Shown: positions 46,860 through 56,412, counted from the stretch's first letter. The stretch is DNA of 64,000 nucleotides from Pseudomonas soli (GCF_900110655.1 NZ_FOEQ01000001.1:927516-991515); one strand, 5' to 3'. The notes: generated by a model not told the origin, from the sequence alone. Numbers and translations: made by a program.

Positions 46860-47792
46860 ATGGATCACAACACCCTGTCGCTATTCGCCGGTATCGGCGC
46901 CCTGCTGCTGCTCGCCAGCCTCGTCGGCCGCCTGCTCAAGTGGCGTGCCGGCCCCGCGCCACATGCGGTGATCGACAACCTCAACGCGCGCATCAATGCC
47001 TGGTGGGTGATGGTGCTGGTGATCGGCATCGCCTTCCTGTTCGGCAAGTACGGCGTCATCGTGCTGTTCTACGGCGTCTCGTTCTACGCCCTGCGCGAGT
47101 TCATGACCCTCACCCCGACCCGACGCAGCGACTACCCCGCCCTGGTGGCGGCGTTCTACGTGGCGTTGCCGGTGCAGTACCTGCTGATCGCCATGGACTG
47201 GTACGGCCTGTTCAGCATCTTCATCCCGGTGTACCTGTTCCTGCTGCTGCCGATCCTCGCCAGCTTCGGCGGCGACACCACGCGCTTCCTCGAGCGCGCC
47301 TCGAAGGTGCAGTGGGGCCTGATGATCGCGGTGTACTGCGTGTCTTCGGTGCCGGCGCTGATGACCCTGGACATCCCCGGCTACGAAGGCCGCAACCTGC
47401 TGCTGATCGCCTGGCTGATCCTGGTGGTGCAGATCAGCGACGTGCTGCAGTACGTCTGCGGCAAGCTGTTCGGCAAGCGCAAGGTGGCGCCCAACCTGTC
47501 GCCGTCGAAGACCGTCGAAGGCCTGGCCGGCGGCGTGGCCTTGGCGACCCTGGTCGGCGCCCTGCTGTGCTGGATCACCCCGTTCACCTTCTGGCAGGCG
47601 GCGCTGATGGCGCTGACGGTCAATGCCATGGGCTTCTTTGGAGGGCTGGTGATGTCGGCGATCAAGCGCGACCGCGGAGTGAAGGACTGGGGCCACATGA
47701 TCGAAGGCCACGGCGGCATGCTCGACCGCATGGACTCGGTGTGCTTCGCAGCGCCCGTGTTCTTCCACTTCGTGCGTTACTGGTGGGCGTGA
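46860..47792 (+). CDS. ynbB: CdsA-family phosphatidate cytidylyltransferase, YnbB-like
   Basis: A 310-residue membrane protein of the CDP-diglyceride synthase family. The C-terminal signature region has SPSKTVEGLAGGVALATLVG and DRGVKDWGHMIEGHGGMLDRMDSV. The N-terminal half is hydrophobic. It would make CDP-diacylglycerol or a related CDP-lipid for the ynbA-like transferase. The start ATG is one base after the acyltransferase stop. The main cell copy of cdsA is expected elsewhere, so this one is likely specialised. Confidence 0.92.
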   Translation: MDHNTLSLFAGIGALLLLASLVGRLLKWRAGPAPHAVIDNLNARINAWWVMVLVIGIAFLFGKYGVIVLFYGVSFYALREFMTLTPTRRSDYPALVAAFYVALPVQYLLIAMDWYGLFSIFIPVYLFLLLPILASFGGDTTRFLERASKVQWGLMIAVYCVSSVPALMTLDIPGYEGRNLLLIAWLILVVQISDVLQYVCGKLFGKRKVAPNLSPSKTVEGLAGGVALATLVGALLCWITPFTFWQAALMALTVNAMGFFGGLVMSAIKRDRGVKDWGHMIEGHGGMLDRMDSVCFAAPVFFHFVRYWWA

Positions 47793-47922
47793 AGCCTGGC
47801 CGATCGGCAGGCTTGGGTTGAGATAGCGCGCTCTGACAGCTGGACGTCGAGCCCAGGCAACTGCCCGTACTTCGATGGCCCTATGGTGACGCGTCATCTC
47901 ACCTGTTACCTGGAGCCATGCC

Positions 47923-48267
47923 ATGTCCGACTTCATCACCGTCCTGCGCGAAACCTGTCCGACCCCGGTGGTCGACGCGACCAAATGGAAGCGCATCGGC
48001 GGCGACCCGCACACCGTCAACCTGAACGCCTACCTGTCCGCCGACGGCAGCAAGATCATGGGCACCTGGATCTGCACGCCGGGCAAGTTCGAGGTCAACT
48101 ACGAGAAGTGGGAGTACTGCCATTTCCTCGATGGCTACTGCATCGTCACCCCGGAAGGCGAGGAGCCGAAGCATCTGAAGGCGGGGGATGTGTTCGTGAT
48201 CGAGCCGGGGATGAAAGGGACCTGGGAAGTGGTCGAGACGGTGCGCAAATACTTCGTGTTTGCCTGA
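47923..48267 (+). CDS. Small cupin-domain protein
   Basis: A 114-residue single-domain cupin of the DUF861 (cupin_3) type. The core reads KIMGTWICTPGKFEVNYEKWEYCHFLDGYCIVTPEGEEP and KAGDVFVIEPGMKGTWEVVE. It resembles the small enamine/ureidoglycine-type cupins. The ATG at 47923 is used. No operon link to the ynb-like genes (about 130 bp apart) or to mmsB (convergent) is visible. Substrate unknown. Confidence 0.82.
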   Translation: MSDFITVLRETCPTPVVDATKWKRIGGDPHTVNLNAYLSADGSKIMGTWICTPGKFEVNYEKWEYCHFLDGYCIVTPEGEEPKHLKAGDVFVIEPGMKGTWEVVETVRKYFVFA

Positions 48268-48278
48268 AAGCTCGAAGC

Positions 48279-48351
48279 AAAAAAATCGCGGAGCACATGC
48301 CCCTCCCCCAAGGTGCGCAGTTACAAGGGGGAGGACCATACGATCCGCGAT
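48279..48351 (-). terminator. Complex two-tier terminator-like structure after mmsB
   Basis: An outer 8-bp stem pairs ATCGCGGA (48285-48292) with TCCGCGAT (48344-48351). An inner 8-bp stem pairs CCTCCCCC (48302-48309) with GGGGGAGG (48327-48334). On the minus strand the structure is followed directly by a run of seven T. It lies 17 bp after the mmsB stop. Confidence 0.75.
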
Positions 48352-48367
48352 CAAGTCCACTCGCGGG

Positions 48368-49258
48368 TCAATCCTTCTTGCGGTACCCCTCGACGATCGC
48401 CGAGAAATCCTTGCCACCTTCGCCGCGCAGGCTCATGGCCTGGTAAAGTTGCTGGGCCACGGCACCCAGGATCACCGGCTGGTGCGCCTGGCGCGCGGCC
48501 TCGGTGGCCAGCCCCAGGTCCTTGAGCATCAGTTCGGCGCCGAAGCCGCCGGTATACCCCCGTGAAGCTGGGGCAGTCTCGATGATGCCTGGCCACGGGT
48601 TGTAGGTGTCCGAACTCCAGCAACGTCCGGTCGAGCTGTTGATGATCCCGGCCAGCACCTTGGTGTCGATGCCCAACGCATTGCCCAGGGCCATGGCCTC
48701 GGACACGCCGATCATCGAGATACCCAGCAGCAGGTTGTTGCAGATCTTGGCGATCTGCCCGGTGCCGACTTCGCCGCAATGCACGATATTGCGGCCCATC
48801 TGCTCCAGCACCGGCTTGAGCGTGGCGAACAGCTCGGCGCTGGCGCCGACCATGAAGGTCAGGGTGCCGGCCGCCGCGCCACCGGTGCCGCCAGAGACCG
48901 GCGCATCACCCATGTCGATGCCCTTGGCCGCGGCGGCCTTGGAGACCTCACGGGCGGTCTGCGGATCGATGGTGCTGCAGTCCACGGTCGGAGTGCCGGG
49001 GCGAATGCCGGCCAGCACGCCGGTTTCTTCATCCAGGTACACGCCACGCACATGAGCGGCGGCCGGCAGCATGGTGATCACCAGCTCGCTGTTGACGGCG
49101 GCGTCCTTCGGTGAGGTGCTGACCTGCCCGCCCAGCTCGGCGAGTTCGGCCAGCACGGTCTTGTTCAGGTCGAACAGGTTGAGCTGGTGCCCGGCCTTGA
49201 TCAGGTTGCGGGCCATGGGCGCGCCCATGTTGCCCAGGCCGATGAATGCGATACGCAT
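48368..49258 (-). CDS. mmsB: 3-hydroxyisobutyrate dehydrogenase
   Basis: A 296-residue NAD-dependent dehydrogenase. The Rossmann entry is IAFIGLGNMGAPMARNL, the substrate-binding motif is GDAPVSGGTGGAAAGTL, and the catalytic lysine region is GQIAKICNN. It converts 3-hydroxyisobutyrate to methylmalonate semialdehyde in valine degradation. It starts ten bases after mmsA, so the two are one operon. Confidence 0.96.
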   Translation of the reverse strand: MRIAFIGLGNMGAPMARNLIKAGHQLNLFDLNKTVLAELAELGGQVSTSPKDAAVNSELVITMLPAAAHVRGVYLDEETGVLAGIRPGTPTVDCSTIDPQTAREVSKAAAAKGIDMGDAPVSGGTGGAAAGTLTFMVGASAELFATLKPVLEQMGRNIVHCGEVGTGQIAKICNNLLLGISMIGVSEAMALGNALGIDTKVLAGIINSSTGRCWSSDTYNPWPGIIETAPASRGYTGGFGAELMLKDLGLATEAARQAHQPVILGAVAQQLYQAMSLRGEGGKDFSAIVEGYRKKD

Positions 49259-49268
49259 GACGAGCTCC

Positions 49269-50795
49269 TTAGCGCAGGCTGATGGTGGTGTTCACACCGT
49301 CATTGACGCTGTCATCGTCGAACCAGCGGGCGGTGACGGTCTTGGTCTGAGTGTAGAACTGCACCACCTGCTTGCCGTACGGGCCGAGGTCGCCAAGCTT
49401 GGAACCGCGCGAACCTGTGAAGCTGAAGAACGGCACCGGTACCGGAATCGGGATGTTGATGCCGACCTGGCCGATGTCGATCTCGCTCTGGAACTTGCGC
49501 GCCGCCGCGCCGCTCTGGGTGAACAGGCCGGTGCCGTTGCCGAACGGGTTGGCGTTGACCAGGGCGATGGCCTCGTCGAGGGTATCCACCTCCAAAGTCA
49601 CCAGCACCGGGCCGAAGATTTCCTGGGTGTAGACCTGCATGTCGGTCTTCACCCCGGAGAACAGGGTCGGACCGACGAAGTTGCCTTGCTCGTAGCCCGG
49701 CACCTTCACGTCGCGGCCGTCCAGTTCGAGCTTGGCGCCCTCCTTGATACCGCTTTCGATCAGGCCCAGCACACGCTCCTTGGCGCGCTTGGAGACCACC
49801 GGGCCGACATCGGTGCCCGGCTCGTTGCCGGCATTGACCTTGAGCTTGCTCGCCGCGTCCTTGATATCCGGCAGCCATTCGCGGGCCTTGCCCACCAGCA
49901 CCGCCACCGAGGTGGCCATGCAGCGCTGGCCGGCCGCGCCGAAGGCGGCGCCGACCAGGGCGTTGATGGTCTGGGTGCGGTTGGCGTCGGGCAGCACCAC
50001 GGCGTGGTTCTTGGCACCCATCATCGACTGCACGCGCTTGCCGTGCTGGCTGCCCAGGTTGTAGACGTGGGTGCCGACTTCGGTCGAGCCGACGAACGAG
50101 ATCGCCTTGATGTCCGGGTGGGTGCAGATGCCATCGACCACTTGCTTGCCGCCATGCACCACGTTGAGCACGCCGGCCGGCACGCCAGCCTCCAGCGCCA
50201 GCTCGACCAGCATCATGGTCGACAGCGGGTCCTGCTCGGACGGCTTGAGCACGAAGGTGTTGCCGCAGACGATGGCCATCGGGAACATCCACAGCGGGAT
50301 CATCGCCGGGAAGTTGAACGGGGTGATGCCGGCGCACACGCCGATCGGCTGGCGCAGGGTGTAGGTGTCGACGCCGCCGGCGACGTTCTCGGCGAACTCG
50401 CCCATCTGCAGGGTGCCAATGGAGGCGGCGTGCTCGACCACTTCCAGGCCACGGAATATATCGCCCTCGGCATCGGCAATGGTCTTGCCCTGCTCGGCGC
50501 TGAGGGTCACGGCGATGCGCTTGCTGTGTTCGCGGATCAGCGCCTGCAGCTTGAGCATGATGCGCATGCGCGCGCCGATGGGAGTGTCGCGCCAGGTCTT
50601 GAAGGCGCGCTCGGCGGCGGCCACCGCGGCGTTCACTTCCTCGACGGTGGCGAACGGCACACGCGCCAGCACCTGCTGGGTGGCCGGGTTGACGATGTCG
50701 CGCCACTCGGTGGTTTTCGACTCGACCCATTGGCCGTCGATCAGCAGCTTGACCTGCTCGACCTTGGTCTGGTCGGGCGTCTGGGGTGCGTTCAT
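49269..50795 (-). CDS. mmsA: Methylmalonate-semialdehyde dehydrogenase (CoA-acylating)
   Basis: A 508-residue aldehyde dehydrogenase. It has the NAD-binding [16 protein letters not shown] and [12 protein letters not shown] segments and the catalytic Cys in [14 protein letters not shown], matching the family pattern of MmsA. It converts methylmalonate semialdehyde and malonate semialdehyde to propionyl-CoA and acetyl-CoA. The ATG at 50795 follows CCAAGGAGAG. A LysR regulator is divergent. Confidence 0.95.
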   Translation of the reverse strand: MNAPQTPDQTKVEQVKLLIDGQWVESKTTEWRDIVNPATQQVLARVPFATVEEVNAAVAAAERAFKTWRDTPIGARMRIMLKLQALIREHSKRIAVTLSAEQGKTIADAEGDIFRGLEVVEHAASIGTLQMGEFAENVAGGVDTYTLRQPIGVCAGITPFNFPAMIPLWMFPMAIVCGNTFVLKPSEQDPLSTMMLVELALEAGVPAGVLNVVHGGKQVVDGICTHPDIKAISFVGSTEVGTHVYNLGSQHGKRVQSMMGAKNHAVVLPDANRTQTINALVGAAFGAAGQRCMATSVAVLVGKAREWLPDIKDAASKLKVNAGNEPGTDVGPVVSKRAKERVLGLIESGIKEGAKLELDGRDVKVPGYEQGNFVGPTLFSGVKTDMQVYTQEIFGPVLVTLEVDTLDEAIALVNANPFGNGTGLFTQSGAAARKFQSEIDIGQVGINIPIPVPVPFFSFTGSRGSKLGDLGPYGKQVVQFYTQTKTVTARWFDDDSVNDGVNTTISLR

Positions 50796-50885
50796 CTGCG
50801 CTCTCCTTGGAATTATTGTCGGAACGAAGACGCCTACGCCGGCATGGACACGGGGTGGCGTACAGGGGCTGAGATCGAGTATAGA

Positions 50886-50912
50886 TGTGCAAACATCCAA
50901 CAAGAATGCACA
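50886..50912. promoter_or_regulatory. Inverted repeat between mmsA and the LysR gene
   Basis: TGTGCA (50886-50891) and TGCACA (50907-50912) form an inverted repeat with 15 bp between. An inner GATG...CATC dyad overlaps its left arm. It is a candidate LysR-type operator in the divergent promoter region. Confidence 0.35.
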
Positions 50913-50928
50913 AAAAAACCGGATCATC

Positions 50929-51879
50929 ATGCAAAAAGACCTCACCTCCCTGAGCGCGCTGAACTGGGACGACCTCAAGTTCTTTCTTGAGGTAGCGCGC
51001 ACCCGCAAGGCCAGCAGTGCGGCCAAGCGCCTGGCCGTGGACTACACCACGGTGTCGCGGCGCATCGGTTCACTGGAAGGGGCGCTGGGCACTTTGCTGT
51101 TCGAAAAATCGCGGACCAACGGCTTCGTCCTCACCGCCGAGGGCCAGCGTCTGCTGGGCTATGCCGAGTCGATCGAGAGCACCTTGCACATGGCTTGCGA
51201 GCAAGTCTCGGGCTCGGGCGTGGCATTGTCGGGGCATGTGCGCATGGGCTGCACCGAAGGCTTCGGCAGCTTCTTCGTCACCCCGCAGCTGAGCCACTTC
51301 GTCGATGCCTGGCCGGCGATCTCTGTGGACATCCTGCCGCTGCCGCACTTCATCAGCCTGTCCAAGCGCGAAGCCGATATCGTCATCGCCCTGGAGCGTC
51401 CGGAACATGGCCCTTACGTGTGCTGCAAGCTGTGCGACTACCGCCTGCGCCTGTATGCCACCCAGGATTACCTGGACAGCCATGAACCCATCCGCGAGAT
51501 TGCCGACCTGGGGCGCCACCCGTTCATCAGCTACGTGGACGACCTGGCCTTCAGCTCGGAGCTACTGTATCTGGCCAACCTGATCCCCAACGCCAACGCG
51601 CACCTGCGCAGCACCAGCGTGATCGCCCAGTACACGGCGGCATTGCAGGGGCGTGGGCTGGCGATCCTGCCGTGCTTCCTGGCGGCGCAGGACCCACGGC
51701 TGGTGACGGTGCTGCCGGAGCAGATCGAGGTGACGCGGCAGTTCTGGATGTACTGCCGGGAGGACCTGCGCAAGTTGAAGCGGATCACCCTGCTGTGGGA
51801 TTACATCCGTGAGGTGACCGAGGCCAATGCGCCGTTGTTGATGGGGGAGACGCGGGAGATGAAGTTCGCTCGGGATTGA
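50929..51879 (+). CDS. LysR-family regulator divergent from mmsAB
   Basis: A 316-residue LysR protein. The helix-turn-helix is [32 protein letters not shown], followed by the effector domain. The ATG at 50929 gives [19 protein letters not shown]; the RBS is weak. Its divergent position suggests it controls mmsA-mmsB, in contrast to P. aeruginosa, where an AraC-type MmsR does this. A Cys-rich segment ([11 protein letters not shown]) lies in the effector domain. Confidence 0.9.
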   Translation: MQKDLTSLSALNWDDLKFFLEVARTRKASSAAKRLAVDYTTVSRRIGSLEGALGTLLFEKSRTNGFVLTAEGQRLLGYAESIESTLHMACEQVSGSGVALSGHVRMGCTEGFGSFFVTPQLSHFVDAWPAISVDILPLPHFISLSKREADIVIALERPEHGPYVCCKLCDYRLRLYATQDYLDSHEPIREIADLGRHPFISYVDDLAFSSELLYLANLIPNANAHLRSTSVIAQYTAALQGRGLAILPCFLAAQDPRLVTVLPEQIEVTRQFWMYCREDLRKLKRITLLWDYIREVTEANAPLLMGETREMKFARD

Positions 51880-51889
51880 GGGAAGGCAT

Positions 51890-51913
51890 CATCGCGGGGC
51901 AAGCCCCGCGATG
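51890..51913. repeat. REP palindrome between convergent genes
   Basis: CATCGCGGGGC (51890-51900) pairs perfectly with GCCCCGCGATG (51903-51913). It lies 10 bp after the LysR stop and 6 bp from the yfiB stop. Confidence 0.8.
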
Positions 51914-51919
51914 TCGGTA

Positions 51920-52420
51920 TCACTCCGACCCCACCACGATCGACACCCGGCGGTTCTCCATGCGCCCTGCGGCGGTGCGGTTGTCCGCCACCGGCTGGCT
52001 GCTGCCCATGCCGCGGGTCTGGATGTTCTGCGGCTGCATGCCGATGCCGGCCAAGGCCTTGGCCACGCTCTGCGCGCGGCGCTCGGACAACTGCTGGTTG
52101 TAGGCGGCCTTGCCCGAGGCGTCGGCGTGACCGTCGATGCGCACGCGTTGGATATCCACCGACAGCAACGCCTTGCCGATGCGCTCGACGATCGATTCGC
52201 TCTGGCTGTTGAGGCTATCCAGGTCGCTGCCAAACAGCACCTTGCCGGACAGGTCGAACGCCCAGCCGTCATCGGTCGGGGCGAAGCCCTCGCGCTTGAG
52301 CACGGCGACCTGCTCGGGTGTCAGCCCCTTGGGCGGCACGCTCTGGCAGCCGGTGAGGGCGAACAGCGCCAGCAGCAGGGTGAATAACGGGAAACGCAGT
52401 ACGGAAAAACGCTTGGTCAC
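51920..52420 (-). CDS. yfiB: OmpA-like lipoprotein YfiB
   Basis: A 166-residue outer-membrane lipoprotein. The lipobox is FALTGC with Cys25, followed by Gln, compatible with outer-membrane sorting. The C-terminal OmpA domain (DGHADASGKAAYNQQLSERRAQSVAKAL, NRRVSIVV) binds peptidoglycan. In P. aeruginosa YfiB sequesters the periplasmic repressor YfiR and so activates YfiN. The GTG start at 52420 follows CAGGAG and lies three bases after yfiN. Confidence 0.9.
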   Translation of the reverse strand: MTKRFSVLRFPLFTLLLALFALTGCQSVPPKGLTPEQVAVLKREGFAPTDDGWAFDLSGKVLFGSDLDSLNSQSESIVERIGKALLSVDIQRVRIDGHADASGKAAYNQQLSERRAQSVAKALAGIGMQPQNIQTRGMGSSQPVADNRTAAGRMENRRVSIVVGSE

Positions 52421-52423
52421 GGT

Positions 52424-53695
52424 TCAGCTCCTGTTCTTTGCATCGTTGGCACAGCGTTCCGTCTGTGCCACTTGCCAATGGCCGCGGCGATTGCGCTTGG
52501 CCTGGTACATCGCCGCATCGGCGGCATTGAGCAGACTGGCCGGGTCGCGGCCGTCGTCCGGGTAATAGGCGATACCGACACTCAGCGAGGTGGTCAGACT
52601 GGTACCATCCTCCAGTTGCACCGGCAGCTTCATGCTGTCGACGATTTTCTCGGCGATGCGCTTGGCATCCTCTCGCGAGTGCAGCGGCGTCAGCAGCACG
52701 GCGAACTCGTCACCGCCCAGGCGCGCCACCAGGTCATGCTCGCGCAGTTGCGCACGCACCCGACTAGCCACGCTGATCAGCACTTCGTCCCCCACCGCAT
52801 GGCCGAGGCTGTCGTTGATCTGCTTGAAATGGTCGCTGTCCAGGAACAACAGGGCCAGATGATCTTGCGTGCGCGCTGCGTTGCGCAGGCTGCGACTCAG
52901 CCGCCCTTCGAAGAAGGCGCGGTTGGGCAGGCCGGTCAGGCTGTCATGGCTGGCCTGGTGGGCGAGGGTTTCGTTCTCGCTTTGCAGGTGGCTCTGCCAC
53001 ACCTCCAGCTCATCGAGCAGGGCATTGAAGTCGTTGCCCAGCTCGTTGAGCTCGGCGATCTGGGTTTCCGGCACGCGGCGGTCGAAACTGCGCTCGCGCC
53101 GCGCCGCATGGGCGACGCTGGCCAGGTTGCGCAGGGGCCGGATGATGTCGCTGAACAGGCGCCGTGAAAGATACAGCGCCAGCACCGCGCTGAGCACCGT
53201 GCACACCAGGATCCCGGCCAGGCCGCTGAGCAGGAAGCGCACCAGGCTGCCACCCTGCCCGGTCAACTCGATATGCCCGACGCGCTGGCCCATGTGTTGC
53301 ACCGGCATATTGATCGGCTCTTCCAGCAGTCCGCGCGCCACCTGGGTCTGCAACTGCGCCATCACGCCGGGCGTATCACGCTGCCAATGGGCGAGCAGTT
53401 CGCCGTCGTTGTCATAGACCTTGGCGTCGGCGACCTCCTCGGTGGAGGCGATCAATGCCAGCGCTTCGTTGGCCGCGGCACTGTCGTCGAACACCACGGC
53501 CGCCTCGACGGTGTAGTTGATGGAGCGGGCGATCAGGTGCAGGTTGTGATTGGCATAGACGCGCAACGCCGCCACGCCGAGCAGGGTCACCAGCACACCG
53601 GCCAGGCCCGCGGCGAGCAGCGCCACGCTCAGGTGACGACGGCCGAGCACAGCACGCAGGGTCGGCCGGCTGAAGCGCTTGGCTGAACGCTTCAT
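52424..53695 (-). CDS. yfiN: Diguanylate cyclase YfiN (TpbB)
   Basis: A 423-residue membrane enzyme. Two membrane segments flank a periplasmic sensor of about 115 residues. A HAMP-like linker and a GGDEF domain follow, with an intact ARLGGDEFAVLL (GGDEF at 327-331) and the FLDSDHFKQINDSLGHAVGDE segment. It makes c-di-GMP and raises biofilm formation, and is inhibited by YfiR. Its ATG overlaps the yfiR stop by four bases. Confidence 0.93.
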   Translation of the reverse strand: MKRSAKRFSRPTLRAVLGRRHLSVALLAAGLAGVLVTLLGVAALRVYANHNLHLIARSINYTVEAAVVFDDSAAANEALALIASTEEVADAKVYDNDGELLAHWQRDTPGVMAQLQTQVARGLLEEPINMPVQHMGQRVGHIELTGQGGSLVRFLLSGLAGILVCTVLSAVLALYLSRRLFSDIIRPLRNLASVAHAARRERSFDRRVPETQIAELNELGNDFNALLDELEVWQSHLQSENETLAHQASHDSLTGLPNRAFFEGRLSRSLRNAARTQDHLALLFLDSDHFKQINDSLGHAVGDEVLISVASRVRAQLREHDLVARLGGDEFAVLLTPLHSREDAKRIAEKIVDSMKLPVQLEDGTSLTTSLSVGIAYYPDDGRDPASLLNAADAAMYQAKRNRRGHWQVAQTERCANDAKNRS

Positions 53696-54267
53696 GGCTG
53701 CCCTGCCCGCCGTCGCGACAGCTGCAGCACGCTGGGGTGGATGCGCACACCGCTGCGCGCCACCGAGTCGAGGTTGACGTCGAACGCCACCTGCTGGTCG
53801 CTGACCCGCAGGCAGAACAGGCTACCCACGGTGCACGGGTCATCGGCCTCGCTGATGCTCAGCAATGGGTGGCCATTGACCCGCTGGAACAACCGCTCAC
53901 GTTCCAGCTTGTCGAGCTTGCCGATATAGATGGCATCACAGGCATTGGCCACGCTCGGGTCGTCGGCCAGCAGACGGCGCACCTGCAGGGGTTGCCCGGA
54001 GTTCTGCACATTGCCCTTGATCAGGTCGTCGGCGTACTCGGTAGGGCCGACCAGGCACAGGCGCAAGGGGTTGGGGTCGGCAGGCCAGCGTGCGTAGCTG
54101 AGGATCCCCAGTACCACCTGGGTCACGGCCTTGGCCCGTTGCTGCGCCTGCGCATCCGACGCGGCAGTGCCCGCCCAGGCGGGAGCGCCGGTCGACAACA
54201 GCGTGGCCATCAGCAGCGAGAGCGCACAACCCGTCACTCGTCTCAAGACCGAGACAGCCACAGTCAT
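53692..54267 (-). CDS. yfiR: Periplasmic repressor YfiR
   Basis: A 191-residue secreted protein. The ATG at 54267 gives a signal peptide (VLRRVTGCALSLLMATLLST through APAWA). A GTG at 54282 is also possible. The mature part has the four Cys expected of YfiR (LCLVG, NACDA, DDPCTVGSLFCLRV), which form two disulfides, and a typical RVNGHPLLSISE segment. It binds YfiN from the periplasm and blocks c-di-GMP synthesis. It is the first gene of yfiR-yfiN-yfiB. Confidence 0.92.
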   Translation of the reverse strand: MTVAVSVLRRVTGCALSLLMATLLSTGAPAWAGTAASDAQAQQRAKAVTQVVLGILSYARWPADPNPLRLCLVGPTEYADDLIKGNVQNSGQPLQVRRLLADDPSVANACDAIYIGKLDKLERERLFQRVNGHPLLSISEADDPCTVGSLFCLRVSDQQVAFDVNLDSVARSGVRIHPSVLQLSRRRAGQP

Positions 54268-54336
54268 GGGGGAAAATCTCACAAAATGTTTGCGGATAAT
54301 GCCGCAACGATAGCATATCGGCGGCGAACTCCAGAG

Positions 54337-56412
54337 TCAGACTTGCTCCAGCATCAGCCCCGAGACTCGCCTGACCTTGCGCTCCACCGCTTCCTCGAAC
54401 ACCCCGGCGCGCGGCTCGATCAGGCTGAAGCAATGCTTGGCGCGGGTGATGCCGGTGTACACCAGCTCCTTGGTCAGCACCGGGTTCAAGGCATCGGGCA
54501 GCACCAGCGCGGTATGGCTGAATTCCGAGCCCTGGGACTTGTGCACGGTCATGGCGAACACGGTTTCCACTTCGCTGAGCCGGCTGGGCAGGACGAAGCG
54601 CACCCCGCCGCTGCCATCGTTGCGCGGGAAGGCCACGCGCAGCAACGCCTCGCCCTGCTCGTCCGGCAGGCGCAGGGCAATGCCGATATCACCGTTCATC
54701 AGGCCGAGGCCGTAGTCATTGCGGGTGACCAGTACCGGGCGGCCCTCGTACCAGGGTTGCTGGCTATCGATCAGTCCGGCATTGTGCAGCACCCGGGCCA
54801 CGCGTTCGTTCAGGCCTTCGACACCCCAGGCGCCCCTGCGCACGGCGCAAAGCAGCTGGAAGGCTTCGAAGCTCTGCAGTACCTCGGCGGCCCAACGCTC
54901 CCAGCGCGGATCGTCGCCCGGCGTGCCAGGCGGCGGGCGCAAGCGGCCGATGGTGCGCAGGTAGCCACGGTAACCCTGCGGCCCTTCGCCGCCCTGGCCA
55001 AGGCCGTCGAGCAACAGGCGATCGAAGCGCTTGTCGTGTTCGCCGCCCAGGGTCAGGCAATGAACGTCCGCAGGTCGGGTCGCCAGCAGCGCCCGCGCCT
55101 CCAGCGCCTGCTGGCGATTGACCAGGCGCGCCAATTGGCCGATGCCGCTGCCTTCGCCGAAACGCCGCGAATGACGCAGCATCACGATCTGCTGGGCCAG
55201 CGGATTGCGCTGCCCATCGCCCGGTTTCAGGCCAATGCCCGCCAGCGACTGCCCGCCCACCTGCTCAAGCCAGGCCAGGGTCTGGGGCCAGTAGCAGCCT
55301 TCCTCGGCGTCGCGACACAGGTCGCCCAGCACCGCCCCGGCTTCCACCGAGGCCAGTTGGTCCTTGTCGCCCAGCAGCACCAGCCGGGCGGTGGACGGCA
55401 GGGCATCGAGCAGGTTGGCCATCATCTCCAGGTCGATCATCGAGGCTTCATCGATCACCAGCACGTCCAGCGGCAACGGGTTGCCGGCATGATGGCGGAA
55501 ATGCCGAGAGCCTGGGCGGCTGCCCAGCAGGCGGTGCACGGTGCTGACCTCGGTGGGGATCTGCGCCCGTACCTCAACGTCCACCTGCAGGCGCTCGACC
55601 TGCTGGCCGATGGACTCGGTCAGGCGCGCCGCGGCCTTGCCGGTCGGTGCCGCCAGGCGGATACGCAGCGGTCGGCCTTGCTCGACCGCCGGCCCCTGCA
55701 ACAACGCCAGCAGGCGCACCACGGTGGTGGTCTTGCCGGTGCCGGGGCCGCCGGTGATCACACTGAAACCCGCTCGGGTGGCCAGGGCGCATGCCAGCTT
55801 CTGCCAGTCCACCTCGCCGGCCGCCGAGCCGCCGTCGAACAGCTGCGCCAGGCGCTGGGCCAGATCGGCGGGCTGAGGCTGACGGCGTGCCAGGCGCTCA
55901 TGCAGGGCGCCGTCGATCCGCCGCTCGTAAGCCCAGTAGCGGCGCAGGTACAAACGCTCGGCGCTGAGCACCAGTGGCCGGGCGCGCTGTTCGACGCTAT
56001 CGCCCGCCGCGACCAGCGAGCTCTCGGCGATCCGTTGCAGCCAAGTACCCAGGTCAAGGCTGGCCAGCAGTTGCGAAGGCAGCAGCAGCGGCCCGGCCAG
56101 GGCATCGCCTTCCGGAGGCAGCGACAGGGCGAAGTCTGGTTCCGCGAGAGTCTGGCGCAGGTCCAGACAGACATGCCCATGCCCCAGCTGGTGGCTGGCC
56201 AGCGCCGCGGCCAGCAGCACCAACGGGTCACTGCCTGGCGCCCGTTCCTCGAGAAAACTCACGAAGGCCCGATCCAGGGCACGCAACCACCCGCGCTCGA
56301 CCCAGCGATCGAGCAACGCCAGCAGGTCGTGGCTGGCGCTCAGCGGCGCCAGGGCGCTCAGATGCTCCGCCTGCAATGGCGTGGGCAGCAGGTCATCGAG
56401 GTTGCGGCTCAT
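54337..56412 (-). CDS. recD: Exodeoxyribonuclease V alpha subunit
   Basis: A 691-residue RecD helicase. The Walker A is ITGGPGTGKTTTVVRLL, with LVIDEASMIDLEMM for motif II and the C-terminal MTVHKSQGSEFSH and ITRAKHCF motifs of the UvrD/RecD fold. It is the 5'-3' motor of RecBCD. The start ATG overlaps the recB stop by four bases, and it closes the recC-recB-recD operon. Confidence 0.97.
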   Translation of the reverse strand: MSRNLDDLLPTPLQAEHLSALAPLSASHDLLALLDRWVERGWLRALDRAFVSFLEERAPGSDPLVLLAAALASHQLGHGHVCLDLRQTLAEPDFALSLPPEGDALAGPLLLPSQLLASLDLGTWLQRIAESSLVAAGDSVEQRARPLVLSAERLYLRRYWAYERRIDGALHERLARRQPQPADLAQRLAQLFDGGSAAGEVDWQKLACALATRAGFSVITGGPGTGKTTTVVRLLALLQGPAVEQGRPLRIRLAAPTGKAAARLTESIGQQVERLQVDVEVRAQIPTEVSTVHRLLGSRPGSRHFRHHAGNPLPLDVLVIDEASMIDLEMMANLLDALPSTARLVLLGDKDQLASVEAGAVLGDLCRDAEEGCYWPQTLAWLEQVGGQSLAGIGLKPGDGQRNPLAQQIVMLRHSRRFGEGSGIGQLARLVNRQQALEARALLATRPADVHCLTLGGEHDKRFDRLLLDGLGQGGEGPQGYRGYLRTIGRLRPPPGTPGDDPRWERWAAEVLQSFEAFQLLCAVRRGAWGVEGLNERVARVLHNAGLIDSQQPWYEGRPVLVTRNDYGLGLMNGDIGIALRLPDEQGEALLRVAFPRNDGSGGVRFVLPSRLSEVETVFAMTVHKSQGSEFSHTALVLPDALNPVLTKELVYTGITRAKHCFSLIEPRAGVFEEAVERKVRRVSGLMLEQV

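Noticed and set aside
50365..50928. Extension of the divergent LysR gene far upstream across mmsA (504-codon frame).
   Set aside because: The added part overlaps mmsA in antisense. The LysR N-terminus with its helix-turn-helix begins at 50929.
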